From NCBI RefSeq assembly GCF_904849725.1, contig NC_058524.1:485467763-485531762 (forward strand): 64,000 nucleotides of DNA, in the 5' to 3' direction. Within the stretch, counting starts at the first letter, position 1, and each line of letters begins with the position of its first letter. The notes under the pieces were generated by a model. The model ran no database searches and was not told where the DNA came from. It was given only the letters and a program-made list of their open reading frames with translations. Made by a program: the position numbers and the translations under genes. Shown one piece after another: positions 34,037 through 45,016 of this stretch. Origin of the DNA: Hordeum vulgare subsp. vulgare. Lineage: Eukaryota > Streptophyta > Magnoliopsida > Poales > Poaceae.

Positions 34037-35405
34037 TGATACGTCCATTTTGCATCATGCTTTCATGTTGATATTTATTGATTTTTGGGCTGTTATTTCA
34101 CTTCACGATACAATACTTATGCCTTTTCTTTCTTATATTGAAAGGTTTACATGAAGAGGGAGAATGTCGACAGCTGGAATTCTGGCCTGAAAAAGGAGCA
34201 AGTTTGAGATTCCTATTCTGCGCAACTCCAAAAGCCGTGAAAATCAACGTGGATTTTTTTGGGATTTATAAAAAATACTAGGCCAAAGAAGTGCCAGAGG
34301 GGCGCCAGCAGGTGGCCACAAGCCTGCTAGGCGCGGCCACCCCCTGGTCGCGCCTAGGGGGCTTGTGGGCTGCCTGCTGGCCCACTGGCCCCCCTCTTTT
34401 TCTACAAGAAGGGTTTCAGTGTGGAAAAAATCATGAGGATTCGCCGCCACGAGGCGGAACTTGAGCAGAACCAATCTAGAGCTCCGGCAGGACGATCCTG
34501 CCGGGAAACTTCCCTCCTGGAGGGGGAAATCGTCGCCATCATCATCACCAACACTCCTCTCATCGGGGGGGACTCATCACCATCAACATCTTCATCAGCA
34601 CCATCTCATCTCCAAACCCTAGTTCATCACTTGTAACCAATCTCCATCTCGCGACTCCGATTGGTACTTGTAAGGTTGCTAGTAGTGTTAATTACTCTTT
34701 GTAGTTGATGCTAGTTGGATTGCTTGGTGGAAGAGTTTATGTTCACATCTTTGATGCTACTCATTACCTCTCTGGTCATGAATATGATTATGCTTTGTGA
34801 GTAGTTACTTTTGTTCCTGAGGACATGGATAAATCATGCTATAAGTAGTCATGTGAATTTGGTATTCGTTCTATATTTTGATGTGTTGTATGTTGTTTTT
34901 CCTCTAGTGGTGTTATGTGAACGTCGACTACATAACACTTCACCATTATTTGGGCCTAGAGGAAGGCATTGGGAAGTAGTAAGTAGATGATGGGTTGCTA
35001 GAGTGACAGAAGCTTAAACCCTAGTTTATGCGTTGCTTCGTAAGGGGGTGATTTGGATCCACTAGTTTAATGCTATGGTTAGACTTTGTCTTAATTCTTC
35101 TTTCATAGTTGCGGATGCTTGCGAGAGGGGTTAATTATAAGTGGGATGCTTGTCCAAGTAAGGGCAGTACCCAAGCGCCGGTCCACCCACATATCAAACT
35201 ATCAAAGTAGCGAACGCGAATCATATGAACATGATGAAAACTACCATGACAGAAATTCCTGTGTGTCCTCGGGAGCGTTTTTCCTCCTATAAGACTTTGT
35301 ACAGGCTTGTCCCTTGCTACAAAAGGGATTGGGCCACTTTGCTGCACCGTTGTTACTTTTGTTACTTGCTACTTGCTACGAATCATCTCACCGCACAACT
35401 ACTTG
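34037..35405 (+). repeat. 3' LTR of element B, first part
   Basis: Matches the 5' LTR from TGATACGTCC up to CACAACTACTTG, then is cut by a CACTA element at 35406. The rest is at 48951-49084. A hairpin lies at 34315-34369 with arms CCACAAGCCTGCTAGGCGCG and CGCGCCTAGGGGGCTTGTGG. Confidence 0.93.
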
Positions 35406-35423
35406 CACTACAACATAAATGCC

Positions 35424-38400
35424 CCGCACAATCTTGATAAATATGTATCTCATGTGAACAAAAAATAAGAGAATATACTCTCGTAAGAAGAAATCATATA
35501 TTAGACAAAACAGTTGGATTACAATAGTGATTATTACATAAGGAACATTATACAAATGTGATGCATTTTATTGACAACAAAACTTACACTAAAAGCATCC
35601 ATCAACATCCCTACAACTTAACTACAACTTAACCAAGAAACATAATCTAATAGAAACATCATCCCTACAACTTGACTCAAAATGAGAACATCCATCATCA
35701 TCCTCATCGTCATAAACAGGAACATCATCATCATCCTTACAGTATACTTGCGATATACCCATATAATCATCCATTTATCTTTAGAATCTACAAAAAACTG
35801 TTAACACACAATGCATTGACATGTAACAAGCAATAACAGAGGTAGGATATTAGTCACTTATACTCGTTGATGGCCATGCAATATTTGTTTTTTCTGATTA
35901 CCGACAGTGCTACAGTTTCCGCGACATCATACAAAATATTAAGTTTTCAAAGTGCCATATCAACATGCACTGCCTAGAATTAATTTTTAAATTCAGCACC
36001 ATCGATTTTAAATTTAGGAGCACAACAAGGAATTCTAACAAGAGCTACATCTCCGTAATAATTTTACAGGCTCTTCAAGAATATTTTAGTTCCTGCCAGG
36101 AGAAAATGAAAGTAATCATAGGATCCAAATGAAAGAACTCGTAAAGGAATTACAAAAGCTTCATAAATGCTATTATCGTACTTCCATATAGAAGATGAAA
36201 GGAGAATAGTCCTAAATGAGGCTGCTGAGACTACACAATCAAAACTCTATTTGTACCTCGATCAAACACCAACATATTGAAAACGATTGATTGTTGAGGT
36301 CGATCACTAACGAACAATTATTTAGCACCATCTTTAAATAATATTTTATTGACATAAATCAGTGGAAGCAGATTAAATTCAGTAAACAATAAGTAGTTTA
36401 TAGAGTAGATTGCATTGCATAATAGTATTGCCACATCAACTAATTATATTATATTCATAATTCTAGAAGTACAATATTACAGTATTAGATCTGAAATGTT
36501 CTTTATCCCCTGTCCATATGTACTGATGACAATGAAAGCTCCTATATTCTTAAAGTACATGGAAGTAACTAAGTAAACCTGTAACAAAAATAGAAATAGG
36601 TGCCAATGAGGGTTATACCCAATAACTACTGGAGGAGAATTGGAGTTTCTATCAATATGTCAATAATTTATGGAGTCTTTCAACAGATACAGCTCAGGCA
36701 GCTCACTTCTCCGCGACCTACTGTAGATAACATATCAGCCATGTTAGATATAAACCTACACTTTCCGTTGCTTCTAAGAAATATTATTGATTAGAAGTCT
36801 TAAAGACCGGATTAACTACACATGCTTCGAACTAAATGTAAATCATCTGAGTGCCAAAATATGAATTTGGAACTTGGTTGGTCAGGTAGGATACATAAAA
36901 CTGATGAATGTTTGGCATTAGCACTGATGAAGAACGAACCTGAATGCGTGCAACTGACTGGAGGGGGCAGAGTTTGGTCGGAGCTACACACAAAACCATC
37001 ATCCCACATCATAAGTGCAAGACGGACTCAATCCTCGACTTTGTGTCCTCCAATAATCAAGAAGACTGCTTGAATCAAAGAGTAGGAAGAAGAACAACAA
37101 CAAAACCTAATGTGAAACATCGCCATAAACCTTTTGCTGACACCATATTCGTTGACGCTTTATAAGCCACCCTGAATTTTTTTGCGAGTGCTTAGATGTA
37201 TTAGGAGTCTCATTTATTAAAAGTCATATAATTCACAAAGTGTTGTGGTGAGAGTTCAATTCATTTTTTCTAGTGTATCAACAATCACTACAGTAGTCTG
37301 AATCATGACTCTTTTTTTTCCGTGGTAATCTTGAATTTTTCAGTATGCCCAGATTTTAAACAAAATTAAACACAAAGAAACAGAAATAGACATGGAAACA
37401 AACTTAATGTGATGAAAAGAAGGCTAAGCTAGTCTCTATAAGCCTTTATCATCATCAAATATGAAAGACATTTTGTTATTGAGATCTAGTACCTAGACTA
37501 CATAGAGGGAACTGGTATTGTAGTTTTTATGATAATGAACTTCATAATATCAGGAATAGCTCACATATTAGTTTTACAAGGTTGAGACTTCAGATATATC
37601 GTTCACATACCTTGAAGAAAATATTACAGGCTAACAATTGCATTGTATCCACTAATACATTTGTTGCATTGCTCAAGTAGGATTTAATAAAAAATGCACC
37701 AGATAAATGATAAAAAAGTTCTACAAAATGTAGAGAAGCATTGTCTTCAATAAGTTTGGGAGCCTGAGGGGCTGAGATTGGCTAGAACATTTCATAACTA
37801 CTCCCTCCGTCCCAAAACTCTTGTCTTAGATTTGTCTAAATATAAATGTATCTAGTCATGTTTTAGTATTTAGGTACATTTATTTTTAGACAAACCTAAG
37901 AGAAGAATTTTGGGACGAAGGGAGTACAACACAAGAAGACGCGAAGACCCTTTTGGCTGCATAACTCCTTTTCCGAGAATAGTTGTGTAAAGTAATTTCA
38001 GTAACATCACCGTCTATGGCTTGATGTTAATCATGACCTTCTGTAACAACAAGGTGATGAAGCTGGCAGCACCAACCCTGAAATCAGACATTTAAACAAT
38101 GACAAGATAAGATTACAGTATGTGAAGTGAAATGGTACGTGATATCATCAATACTACTAGGTCCATATTAGCATGAAACGTAATTAACCTTGTATTAGGC
38201 TTTTGGGTTCAACGTGACGGAATCAAGCTAGTGGGGTAATGGGCCAACTAGACCTGGGTTATATGAATTGACGTGATGTTCTTTGCTCAAACAACTCCCA
38301 CACTACTATTAATACATGTGCCTAGTATACCTGCCAAAAAAAATTGGGTGTGCACATGTAATACCCATTATTTAATATGGATCTGCCACTGGACGGCGCG

Positions 38401-38626
38401 GCCGTTGCTGCTTCTGGCTGGAACGAGGGATGCGATTGCATGTGCTTGCTTTAAAAAACAAAAAATCTCAAACTTGGTGGGTAAGCTTGAGCCTATTCAT
38501 GGTCGTACCTTAGATCCATTGTTGGTCGCACGGGAGCTGTGACGAGGGGCGGCGTGCCGTGATACAGGGATGCATGAAAGTGGTGACGACAGACGACGTG
38601 CCGGGATAGAGGATCACACACGGGTG
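35424..38626. other. Interior of the non-autonomous CACTA element, left part
   Basis: 3.2 kb, AT-rich, with no transposase motifs and no ORF above 90 codons that I can support. It contains a Stowaway MITE (37801-37924). Tracts of ACATCATCATC (35655-35735) occur near the left end. The stretch 36810-37090 has slightly denser coding-like composition on both strands, but I recognise no protein. It may be a worn gene fragment with introns. Confidence 0.5.
37801..37924. mobile_element. Stowaway (Tc1/Mariner-type) MITE
   Basis: 124 bp with terminal inverted repeats CTCCCTCCGTCCCAAAA and TTTTGGGACGAAGGGAG, flanked by TA on both sides (37799-37800, 37925-37926). The whole unit folds into one long hairpin (CTTGTCTTAGATTTGTCTAAATA against TTTTTAGACAAACCTAAGAG). 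CTCCCTCCGTCCC is the standard grass Stowaway terminus. One base of the right inverted repeat has changed (GACGAAGGG for GACGGAGGG). Confidence 0.95.
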
Positions 38627-38631
38627 ATGAG

Positions 38632-40308
38632 TGATACGTCTCCATCGTATCTACTGTTCCAAACTCTTTTGCCCTTGTTTTGGACTCTAATTTGCATGAT
38701 TTGAATGGAACTAACCTGGACTGACGCTGTTTTCAGCAGAATTGCCTTGGTGTTGTTTTTGTGCAGAAATGAAAGTTCTCCAAACGTTGTGAAAATTTAC
38801 GGAGATTATTTCTGGAAAATATGAAAAATACCTACGCAAAGATCCACCGAAGGGGGTGGGCCAGTGGGCCACAAGCCATGTAGCCGACACCCCACTGGTG
38901 GCGGCTAGCAAGCTTGTGGGGCCCACGTGGCTCTGCCGCCCCCAATCTCAGCTCTATAAGTTCACTTTCGTCCCATAAAAAATCAAGAGAGAAGATTTCG
39001 TCGCGTTTGCGATACGGAGGCGCCGCCATATCCTGTTCTTCATCTAGAGCGCAGATTAAGAGTCCATTTTGGGCTCCGGAGAGGGGATATCGTCGCCATC
39101 GTCGTCATCAACTTTCTTCCCTCTCCAATTCCAGGAAGCTCTTCATCGTTCATGACTAATCTATTCGTAGGCTCGTTGGGCGGTGATGAGTAGGATGAGA
39201 TCTATCGTGTAATCGAGTTAGTTTTGACGGGGATTGATCCCTAGTATCCACTATGTTCTTAGATTGATGTTGCTACTACTTTGTCATGCTTAATGCTTGT
39301 CACTAGGGCCCGAGTACCATGATTTCATATCTAAAATTATTATGTTGTCACCAATATATGTGTGTTTTAGATCCGATCTTGCAAGTTGTAGTTACCTACT
39401 ATGGGTTATAATCCGGCAACACCGGAGTGACAATAACCGGAACCACTCCCGGTGAGGACCATAGTTTGAGGAGTTCATGTGTTCACCAAGTGCTAATGCG
39501 TTGGTCCGGTTCTTTATTAAAAGGAGAACCTTAATATCCCGTAGTTTCCTTTTGGACCCCGCTGCTACGGGAGGGATGGACAATAGATGTCATGCAAGTT
39601 CTTTTCCCTAAGCATGTATGACGACACACGGAATGCATGCCTACATCACATTGACGAACGGGAGCTAGCCACATATCTCTCCGTGTTATAACTGTTGCAT
39701 GATGAATATCATCCAAACAAATCACAGACCCATTGCCTACGAGTTTGTCCTACTGCTGTTACTTGTCTTGCTCTGCTTCTACTGCTGTTACTTGTCTTGC
39801 TCTGCTGCTACTGTTGTTACTATTGTCGCTTGCTACTGTTGTTACTTGCTACTGTTGTCACTACTGTTGTTCCTTGCCACTACTATTACTCGTTACACTG
39901 CTGATACCCGCTATAATTTTGGTACCCTGGTCATTGACGGGAACAGACAATTTCCGTCAACGGGCAACTTCTGGCGCCATTGATACAATCGTTAGGAATA
40001 GTATGCCGTCAAGAGATCGTTTCTGACACCGTTGTTATCATATTACTTTGCTGCTGATACTTTGCTTGCAGATACTAATCTTTCAAGTGTGGTTGAATCT
40101 GACACATTCAGCTGCTAATACTTGAGAGTATCCTCTCACCTCCTTTTGGCGTATCAACAAATTTGGGTCAAATACTCTACCCACGATAACCGCTGCGATC
40201 CCATGCGCTGGTGGGCCGTTAACAACATTCTTCTAGTTTGATTGTCGGAGAGTGCTAGCAGCATTCTTCTGGTGTCATTGCAGGGGAAGGTCTGTTGTCA
40301 CGGAGTCA
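38632..40308 (+). repeat. 5' LTR of element C
   Basis: 1677 bp from TGATACGTCTCCATCGTATC to TGTTGTCACGGAGTCA. U3 holds GGAACTAACC and GCTGTTTTCAGC (38708-38740) and a hairpin (38869-38920, arms CCACAAGCCATGTAGCC and GGCTAGCAAGCTTGTGG), followed by a TATA-like CTATAAGT at about 38953. Near the 3' side, CTGCTGTTACTTGTCTTGCT repeats fill about 39750-39895. Confidence 0.95.
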
Positions 40309-40317
40309 TTATTTTTC

Positions 40318-40335
40318 TGGCGCCGTTGCCGGGGG
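40318..40335 (+). other. Primer binding site of element C
   Basis: TGGCGCCGTTGCCGGGGG, nine bases after the LTR, complementary to the 3' end of tRNA-Asp except for the last base. Confidence 0.88.
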
Positions 40336-40385
40336 GGTATTGCTATATTCTCTGAGACACTTGGGATTTATATCTGCTGATCACT

Positions 40386-42640
40386 ATGAAGAATCTGAAA
40401 GATCCAAGAACTAAAGTCTTGCCCTCAACTATGAGGGGAGGTAAGGAACTGCCATCTAGCTCCGAACTTGATTCACCTTCAGTTATGAGCAAGTTTGCGA
40501 CATCACCTCCTCCTAGAAATCTTGATATGTCGCCTGTGCTTGATGATTATTATGATGCTACTGCTAGAGATACTATGCTTGATACTATGTGTGATGATGC
40601 TATGCTTGATACTGCTAGAGATACTATGTCTGATACTGCTAGAGATGCTATGCCTGATGATGCTAAGCTTGATACTGCTAGAGATACTACTTTGCCTGAT
40701 GTTCCACTAGGGGTGTTCCTTGATGCTCATATTGCTAGAGTTACTGCCAATGCTCATGATGCTTCTGATACTGCCGATACTATTAAGATAGAACCTGCTT
40801 TTGCTCGTGCTAGATCTAGCTATCCTAGATATGAATTGCCTGATATACCTGAGGGTTATGTTATGGAGGGAGAGATAGCTGAGGATTTTCTTGCGTGTAA
40901 GGATGCCTATGACGCTGAGAAATTACTTCTCAAGTGGAAGGAAAAATCTCTGAAAGCTAGGATGAAATACGACCCGAAGTTTGCCACTTCACCTATCTTT
41001 ATCACCGATAAGGATTATGAATTCTCTGTCGACCGTGAGATAATCTCTCTAGTCGAATCTAATCCTTTCCATGGTTATGAGTCTGAGACGGTCGTAGCCC
41101 ATCTTACCAAACTGCACGATATAACCACCCTTTTCACTAGTGAGGAGAAGATCCGCCACTATTATATCCTTAAGATGTTTCCTTTCTCTCTAAAGGATGA
41201 TGCTAAAGCCTGGTTCACCTCTCTTGCTCGTGGATGTGTGAGTAGTCCCCAGGATATGGTCTATTACTTCTGTGAGAAATATTTCCCTGCCCATAAGAAG
41301 CAAGTTGCCTTGCAGGAAATATACAACTTTGCTCAACTCCGAGAAGAGAGTCTCCCACAAGCTTGGGGGAGGCTGGTCCAGCTACAAAATGCTTTGCTTG
41401 ATCACCCTCTTAAGAAGAACGAGATACTTGATATCTTCTATAACGGACTTATCGATGCCTCTAGAGACCACCTAGATAGCTGTGCTGGTTGTGTTTTTAG
41501 GGAATGAACTGTAGAACAAGCTGAGACCCTACTGAATAACATCTTGATCAACGATAATGCTTGGACTATTCCTGAACCACCTCCGAAGACAACTCCGAAG
41601 AAAAGAGGTATTCAATTCCTCAGTCCCGAAGATATGCAAGAAGCCAAGAAATCTATGCAAGAGAAAGGCATTAGATCTGAAGATGTCAAAAATCTACCAC
41701 CTATCGAAGAGATCCATGGTCTCGATAACCCGATGCAGGTAGTAGAAGTAAATTCTGTGCGTAGGTTTGATGAGAGTGATATTCCTTTTGACAAACCTGC
41801 TAGCCTATGCTTTAATGAATTTGACAACTTTGTTGCCAAACAACAGAGTTTCAATGATTATGTTAGCAGGCATTTGGAACAAAGTACTCGTATGCTTAGC
41901 CATTTAAGTGCTTGTGTAGAGAGAAATGTCAATGATCTGAAGCTTCTGAGTAAAGATGCCTCTATGATTACTACTCAGGTAGAACAAGTACTTAAAGCTC
42001 AGAATGACTTGCTCAATGAATTAAATGACAACTCTGTCAAAGTCATTACTAGAGGAGGCAAAATGACTCAGGAACCTTTGTATCCTGAAGGCCATCCTAA
42101 GAGAATTGATCAAGATTCTCAAGGAATTAACGCTGATACACCCAGTCATCCTAAGGAGAAGAAGAAGGATGATAGAAACCTACAAGCCAGTTCACCAAAT
42201 ACTGTCACACCTGAAGAACCTAATGATATTTTTGCGTCTGATGCAGAAACACAATCTGGTGATGAACATGAACCTGGTGACAATATGGACAGTTATGTTC
42301 ATAGTAATGGTCAACCTAGCAATGATGAGGATGTGGAGATTGAACCTACGGTTAATCCTGATAACTCACAACCTAAGAGATACGTTAAGAATGACTTCAC
42401 TGCTAGGAAGCATGGTAAAGAAAGGGAGCCATGGGTTCAGAGATCTATGCCCTTTCCTCCTAAGCCATCCAAGAAAAAGGATGATGAGGATTTTGAGCGC
42501 TTCGTTGAGATGATAAGACCCATCTTTCTGCAGATGTGGTTAACTGATATGCTCAAAATGTCTCTGTATGCCAAGTACATGAAAGATATCATGACCAATA
42601 AACGAAAGATATCAGATCTTGAGATCTCCACCATGCTTGC
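40386..42640 (+). pseudogene. Gag of element C (one break)
   Basis: ATG at 40386 (MKNLKDPRTKVLPSTMRG) opens a 373-codon frame. Residues about 55-115 are a repetitive acidic stretch built on ARDTM/LDTARDTM. The gag core follows: HYYILKMFPFSLKDDAKAWF, YFCEKYFPAHKKQVALQEIY, then QAWGRLVQLQNALLDHPLKK. A TGA at 41505 stops it, but the same frame continues (EQAETLLNNILIND) into 41544-42785. That part has PEDMQEAKKSMQEKG, a helical segment, and a charged hydrophilic linker toward protease (PFPPKPSKKKDDEDFERFVE). I see no zinc knuckle. The stop may be a nonsense mutation or read-through position. Confidence 0.83.
40556..40692 (+). repeat. Coding minisatellite in gag of element C
   Basis: Units of about 18-27 bases of the type GATACTGCTAGAGATACTATG repeat about six times with small changes, encoding DTARDTM-like units. 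Lengths stay in multiples of three, so the reading frame is kept. Confidence 0.8.
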
Positions 42641-43211
42641 TAATTACACTTTCAAAGGTGGAACTCCTAAGAAACTTGGTGATCCCGGAGTGCCCACTAT
42701 ACCTTGCTCCAATAAAAGAAACTACGTAAGAACTGCCTTATGTGACCTTGGAGACGGTGTTAGTGTTATGTCACTCTCTCTTTAACGTAGACTTGAACAA
42801 GATAAGTTGACACCCATTGAAATTTCTCTGCAAGTGGCCGACAAATCAACTGCTTTCTCTATCGGCATTTGCGAGGATGTGCCTGTTGTGGTTGCTAACA
42901 CCACTCTCTTAACAGACTTTGTTATCTTGGATATTCCCGAGGACGATGCCATGGCTGTCATCCTCGGAAGACCCTTTTTAAACACTGCAGGGGTTGTTAT
43001 AGATTGCAACAAAGGCAATGTCACTTTCCATGTCAACGGTAATGAGCACACAGTGCACTTTCCGAAGAAACGATATCAAGTACATTGGATCAATGCTATC
43101 GAAAAGACGTCATCGATTTTCATTAGGAGCTTTGAATGCCCTATTCCTCGTGTCAAGATGAAGTATGATTTGCTTTTTGGGGAGATACACATCCCCATTG
43201 AGGTGACTTAG
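42641..43211 (+). pseudogene. Aspartic protease region of element C
   Basis: KLGDPGVPTIPCSNKRNYVRTALCDLGDGVSVMSLSL carries the active loop. The usual DLGAS reads DLGDG, so the conserved Ala-Ser pair is lost. A TAA at 42783-42785 interrupts, then the frame continues from about 42800: TPIEISLQVADKSTAFSIGI, then MAVILGRPFLNTAGVVIDCN, the second half of the family pattern. It ends at 43211 (EIHIPIEVT). Protease would mature gag, but with DLGDG and a stop this copy is unlikely to act. Confidence 0.8.
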
Positions 43212-43993
43212 TGGCTATTCGAAAATTATCCGTTCTCTCTTGCGATTCAAGAAGGTTTTGTCATGAGGACTTGATCAACCCCATTGACGGATTTCTTTCG
43301 ATGACCATGAAATGGATGAATCAAAGAGTCACATACCTCTGTTTTGAGCTTTCATTTTCTTTTGCTTAGAAGAAATATGATAGATTTAGTTTAATTTTCC
43401 TTGTTTTCTGTTTTAGCGTCCCGGAGAAAAATACCCCGAAAATAGAAGTTCTCCGATGGTCCTGAAAATCTAGTATGATTTTTTCTGGAATATTTGAAAA
43501 ATACTGGGCCTGAGAGCTGGCCTAGGGGCCCGACCAGTGAGCCAAAAGCCCTGCAGCCGCCGCCCCCCTGGTGGCGGCTATCAAGCTTGTGGGGCCCATA
43601 GGGACCCCCTCCACTCATTCTAGCTCCCAACCTCTTCTTCCACCTCCAGAAAAAATTGTTTCGCAGCTCAAACCCGTGTCCTTGCTCAATTGGCCGTGAT
43701 TTTCGATCTCCTTGCTCAAAGCACCATTCTCCTAACCGTTTTGGGGAAATTACTCCTTGGTAAGTGACTCCTCCATTGGTCCAATTAGTTTTTCCTCTAG
43801 TGCTTTATCCTTCGCGTATTCTTGCTACCTTGGTGACCCTGTTCTTGAGCTAGAAATGTTGACTTTAGCTGGTCCCGAGTAGTTTTAGCGCGTGATACGG
43901 TCTCTAGGCACTGGTATGAGTAGTTGCTACAAGGTGTGGTTGGTCTTCATTTACTTTTCTCTTGAACTTCAAAAATTTCAGCAAAAGGAAATT
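43212..43993 (+). other. Non-coding spacer of element C with an LTR-like segment
   Basis: Occupies the place where RT, RNase H and integrase would be. 43425-43630 resembles the U3 of the element's own LTR: AGAAGTTCTCCGATGGTCCTGAAAA (compare 38767-38792), TTTTTTCTGGAATATTTGAAAAATAC, then a hairpin at 43541-43594 (arms CCAAAAGCCCTGCAGCCGCC and GGCGGCTATCAAGCTTGTGG). No clear TATA follows. The second ORF begins about 400 bases further on. Confidence 0.6.
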
Positions 43994-45016
43994 ATGTTCA
44001 GGAGGAAGTTTCATGGTGGTTCCTCAAGTAAGAAGGGTCCCCGTCTTTCTTTTCGGGAGCCTGGACCTTTTCAACTAAGGGACGCACCGGTACAACCATG
44101 TGAATGGCCTTCCGATGAGTTCATGATCGAAGCAGGTTTCAAGGATGAGTTTGATACATCTGTCCGCAATGCCGGTTAGAAGAATTCCTCTCAGATAAAT
44201 GTGAATAGTATGCTATGCTCACTGCCTCTTTCGTGCGTAGATTGAAATTTTCAGTTGGCCGTGACTCATCCATACTGTTTGATCTTTATGATAAATCCTA
44301 CGCCATGGATTTGGAGGATTTCAATAGGATTTGCAAGATACCCGATGGGGGTAGTATTAACGATCCTTCTAAGTCTTCGGTTAGAGACTTTGTCTCCAGT
44401 ATAACTGTTGGAGAAACTAGAGATATCACGCAAGCCAGCATAGGAAGCATCCATTTCCCTTCCTTGCACTACTTTGCCCTCTTCATAGGTAGGTGCATTA
44501 ATGGCAAGGGTGCACATTGTCACCTATGCGCTTCCGACCTTAGTGTCCTTAAGAGCGTAGTAACAGGTGACACGAGCTTCAATATGGGAGCTATAATAGC
44601 AAGGAGGCTGAATAATAATGCCATTGAGGGGGATTTCTTTGGTGGAATTTATGCTACACACTTAGCAAATTTTCTTGGAGTATCCATCCGTTCAGAAGAC
44701 CCCCCCTCTCCATACAGCCTACCTTGATCGTGTCGCTCTAACACGCTACCAGTTCCTTGAGAGGGACCATGGATCCCTCCTATACCGCTTGATATATAAC
44801 CGGCAGCGTGTTTTCCATATTACCCTTCCTGCTACTGCTTTCTTTGACTTTCAGGTAAAACGAAGATACTACATAACCATAGGAGAGGCAGGTGAGTATG
44901 AGAGGGAGGCGACGGCTGCTCGACTTCGTGAGGCAGCTATTCAGGCAGTGGCTGCAGCACTCCCGTATAACACTCATTATGATTTTGGGTCTCGCCAGGA
45001 CCGTCCATGGGAGTAG
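43994..45016 (+). pseudogene. Athila-ORF-like / plant transposon protein ORF of element C (decayed)
   Basis: From ATG at 43994 (MFRRKFHGGSSSKKGPRLSF). A frame break near 44175 is followed by MLTASFVRRLKFSVGRDSSI (44215), YDKSYAMDLEDFNRICKIPD, SSITVGETRDITQASIGSIH, FPSLHYFALFIGRCINGKGA and EGDFFGGIYATHLANFLGVS. Another break near 44690 leads to RYQFLERDHGSLLYRLIYNR, FHITLPATAFFDFQVKRRYY, and an Ala/Arg-rich helical tail to 45016. This pattern is familiar from ORFs called putative plant transposon protein or ATHILA ORF-1-like in grass Gypsy elements. Its role is unknown. It is separated from gag-protease by an LTR-like segment that could serve as its promoter. Confidence 0.68.

Noticed and set aside
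39695..40026. Leu/Cys-rich frames that look like membrane proteins
   Set aside because: Produced by the CTGTTACTTGTCTTGCT tandem repeat within the LTR of element C; the same occurs in the other LTR at 47962-48293.
40318..40335. tRNA gene
   Set aside because: The TGGCGCCGTTGCCGGGG phrase is the primer complement only; no cloverleaf around it. Same for 26866 and 10402.
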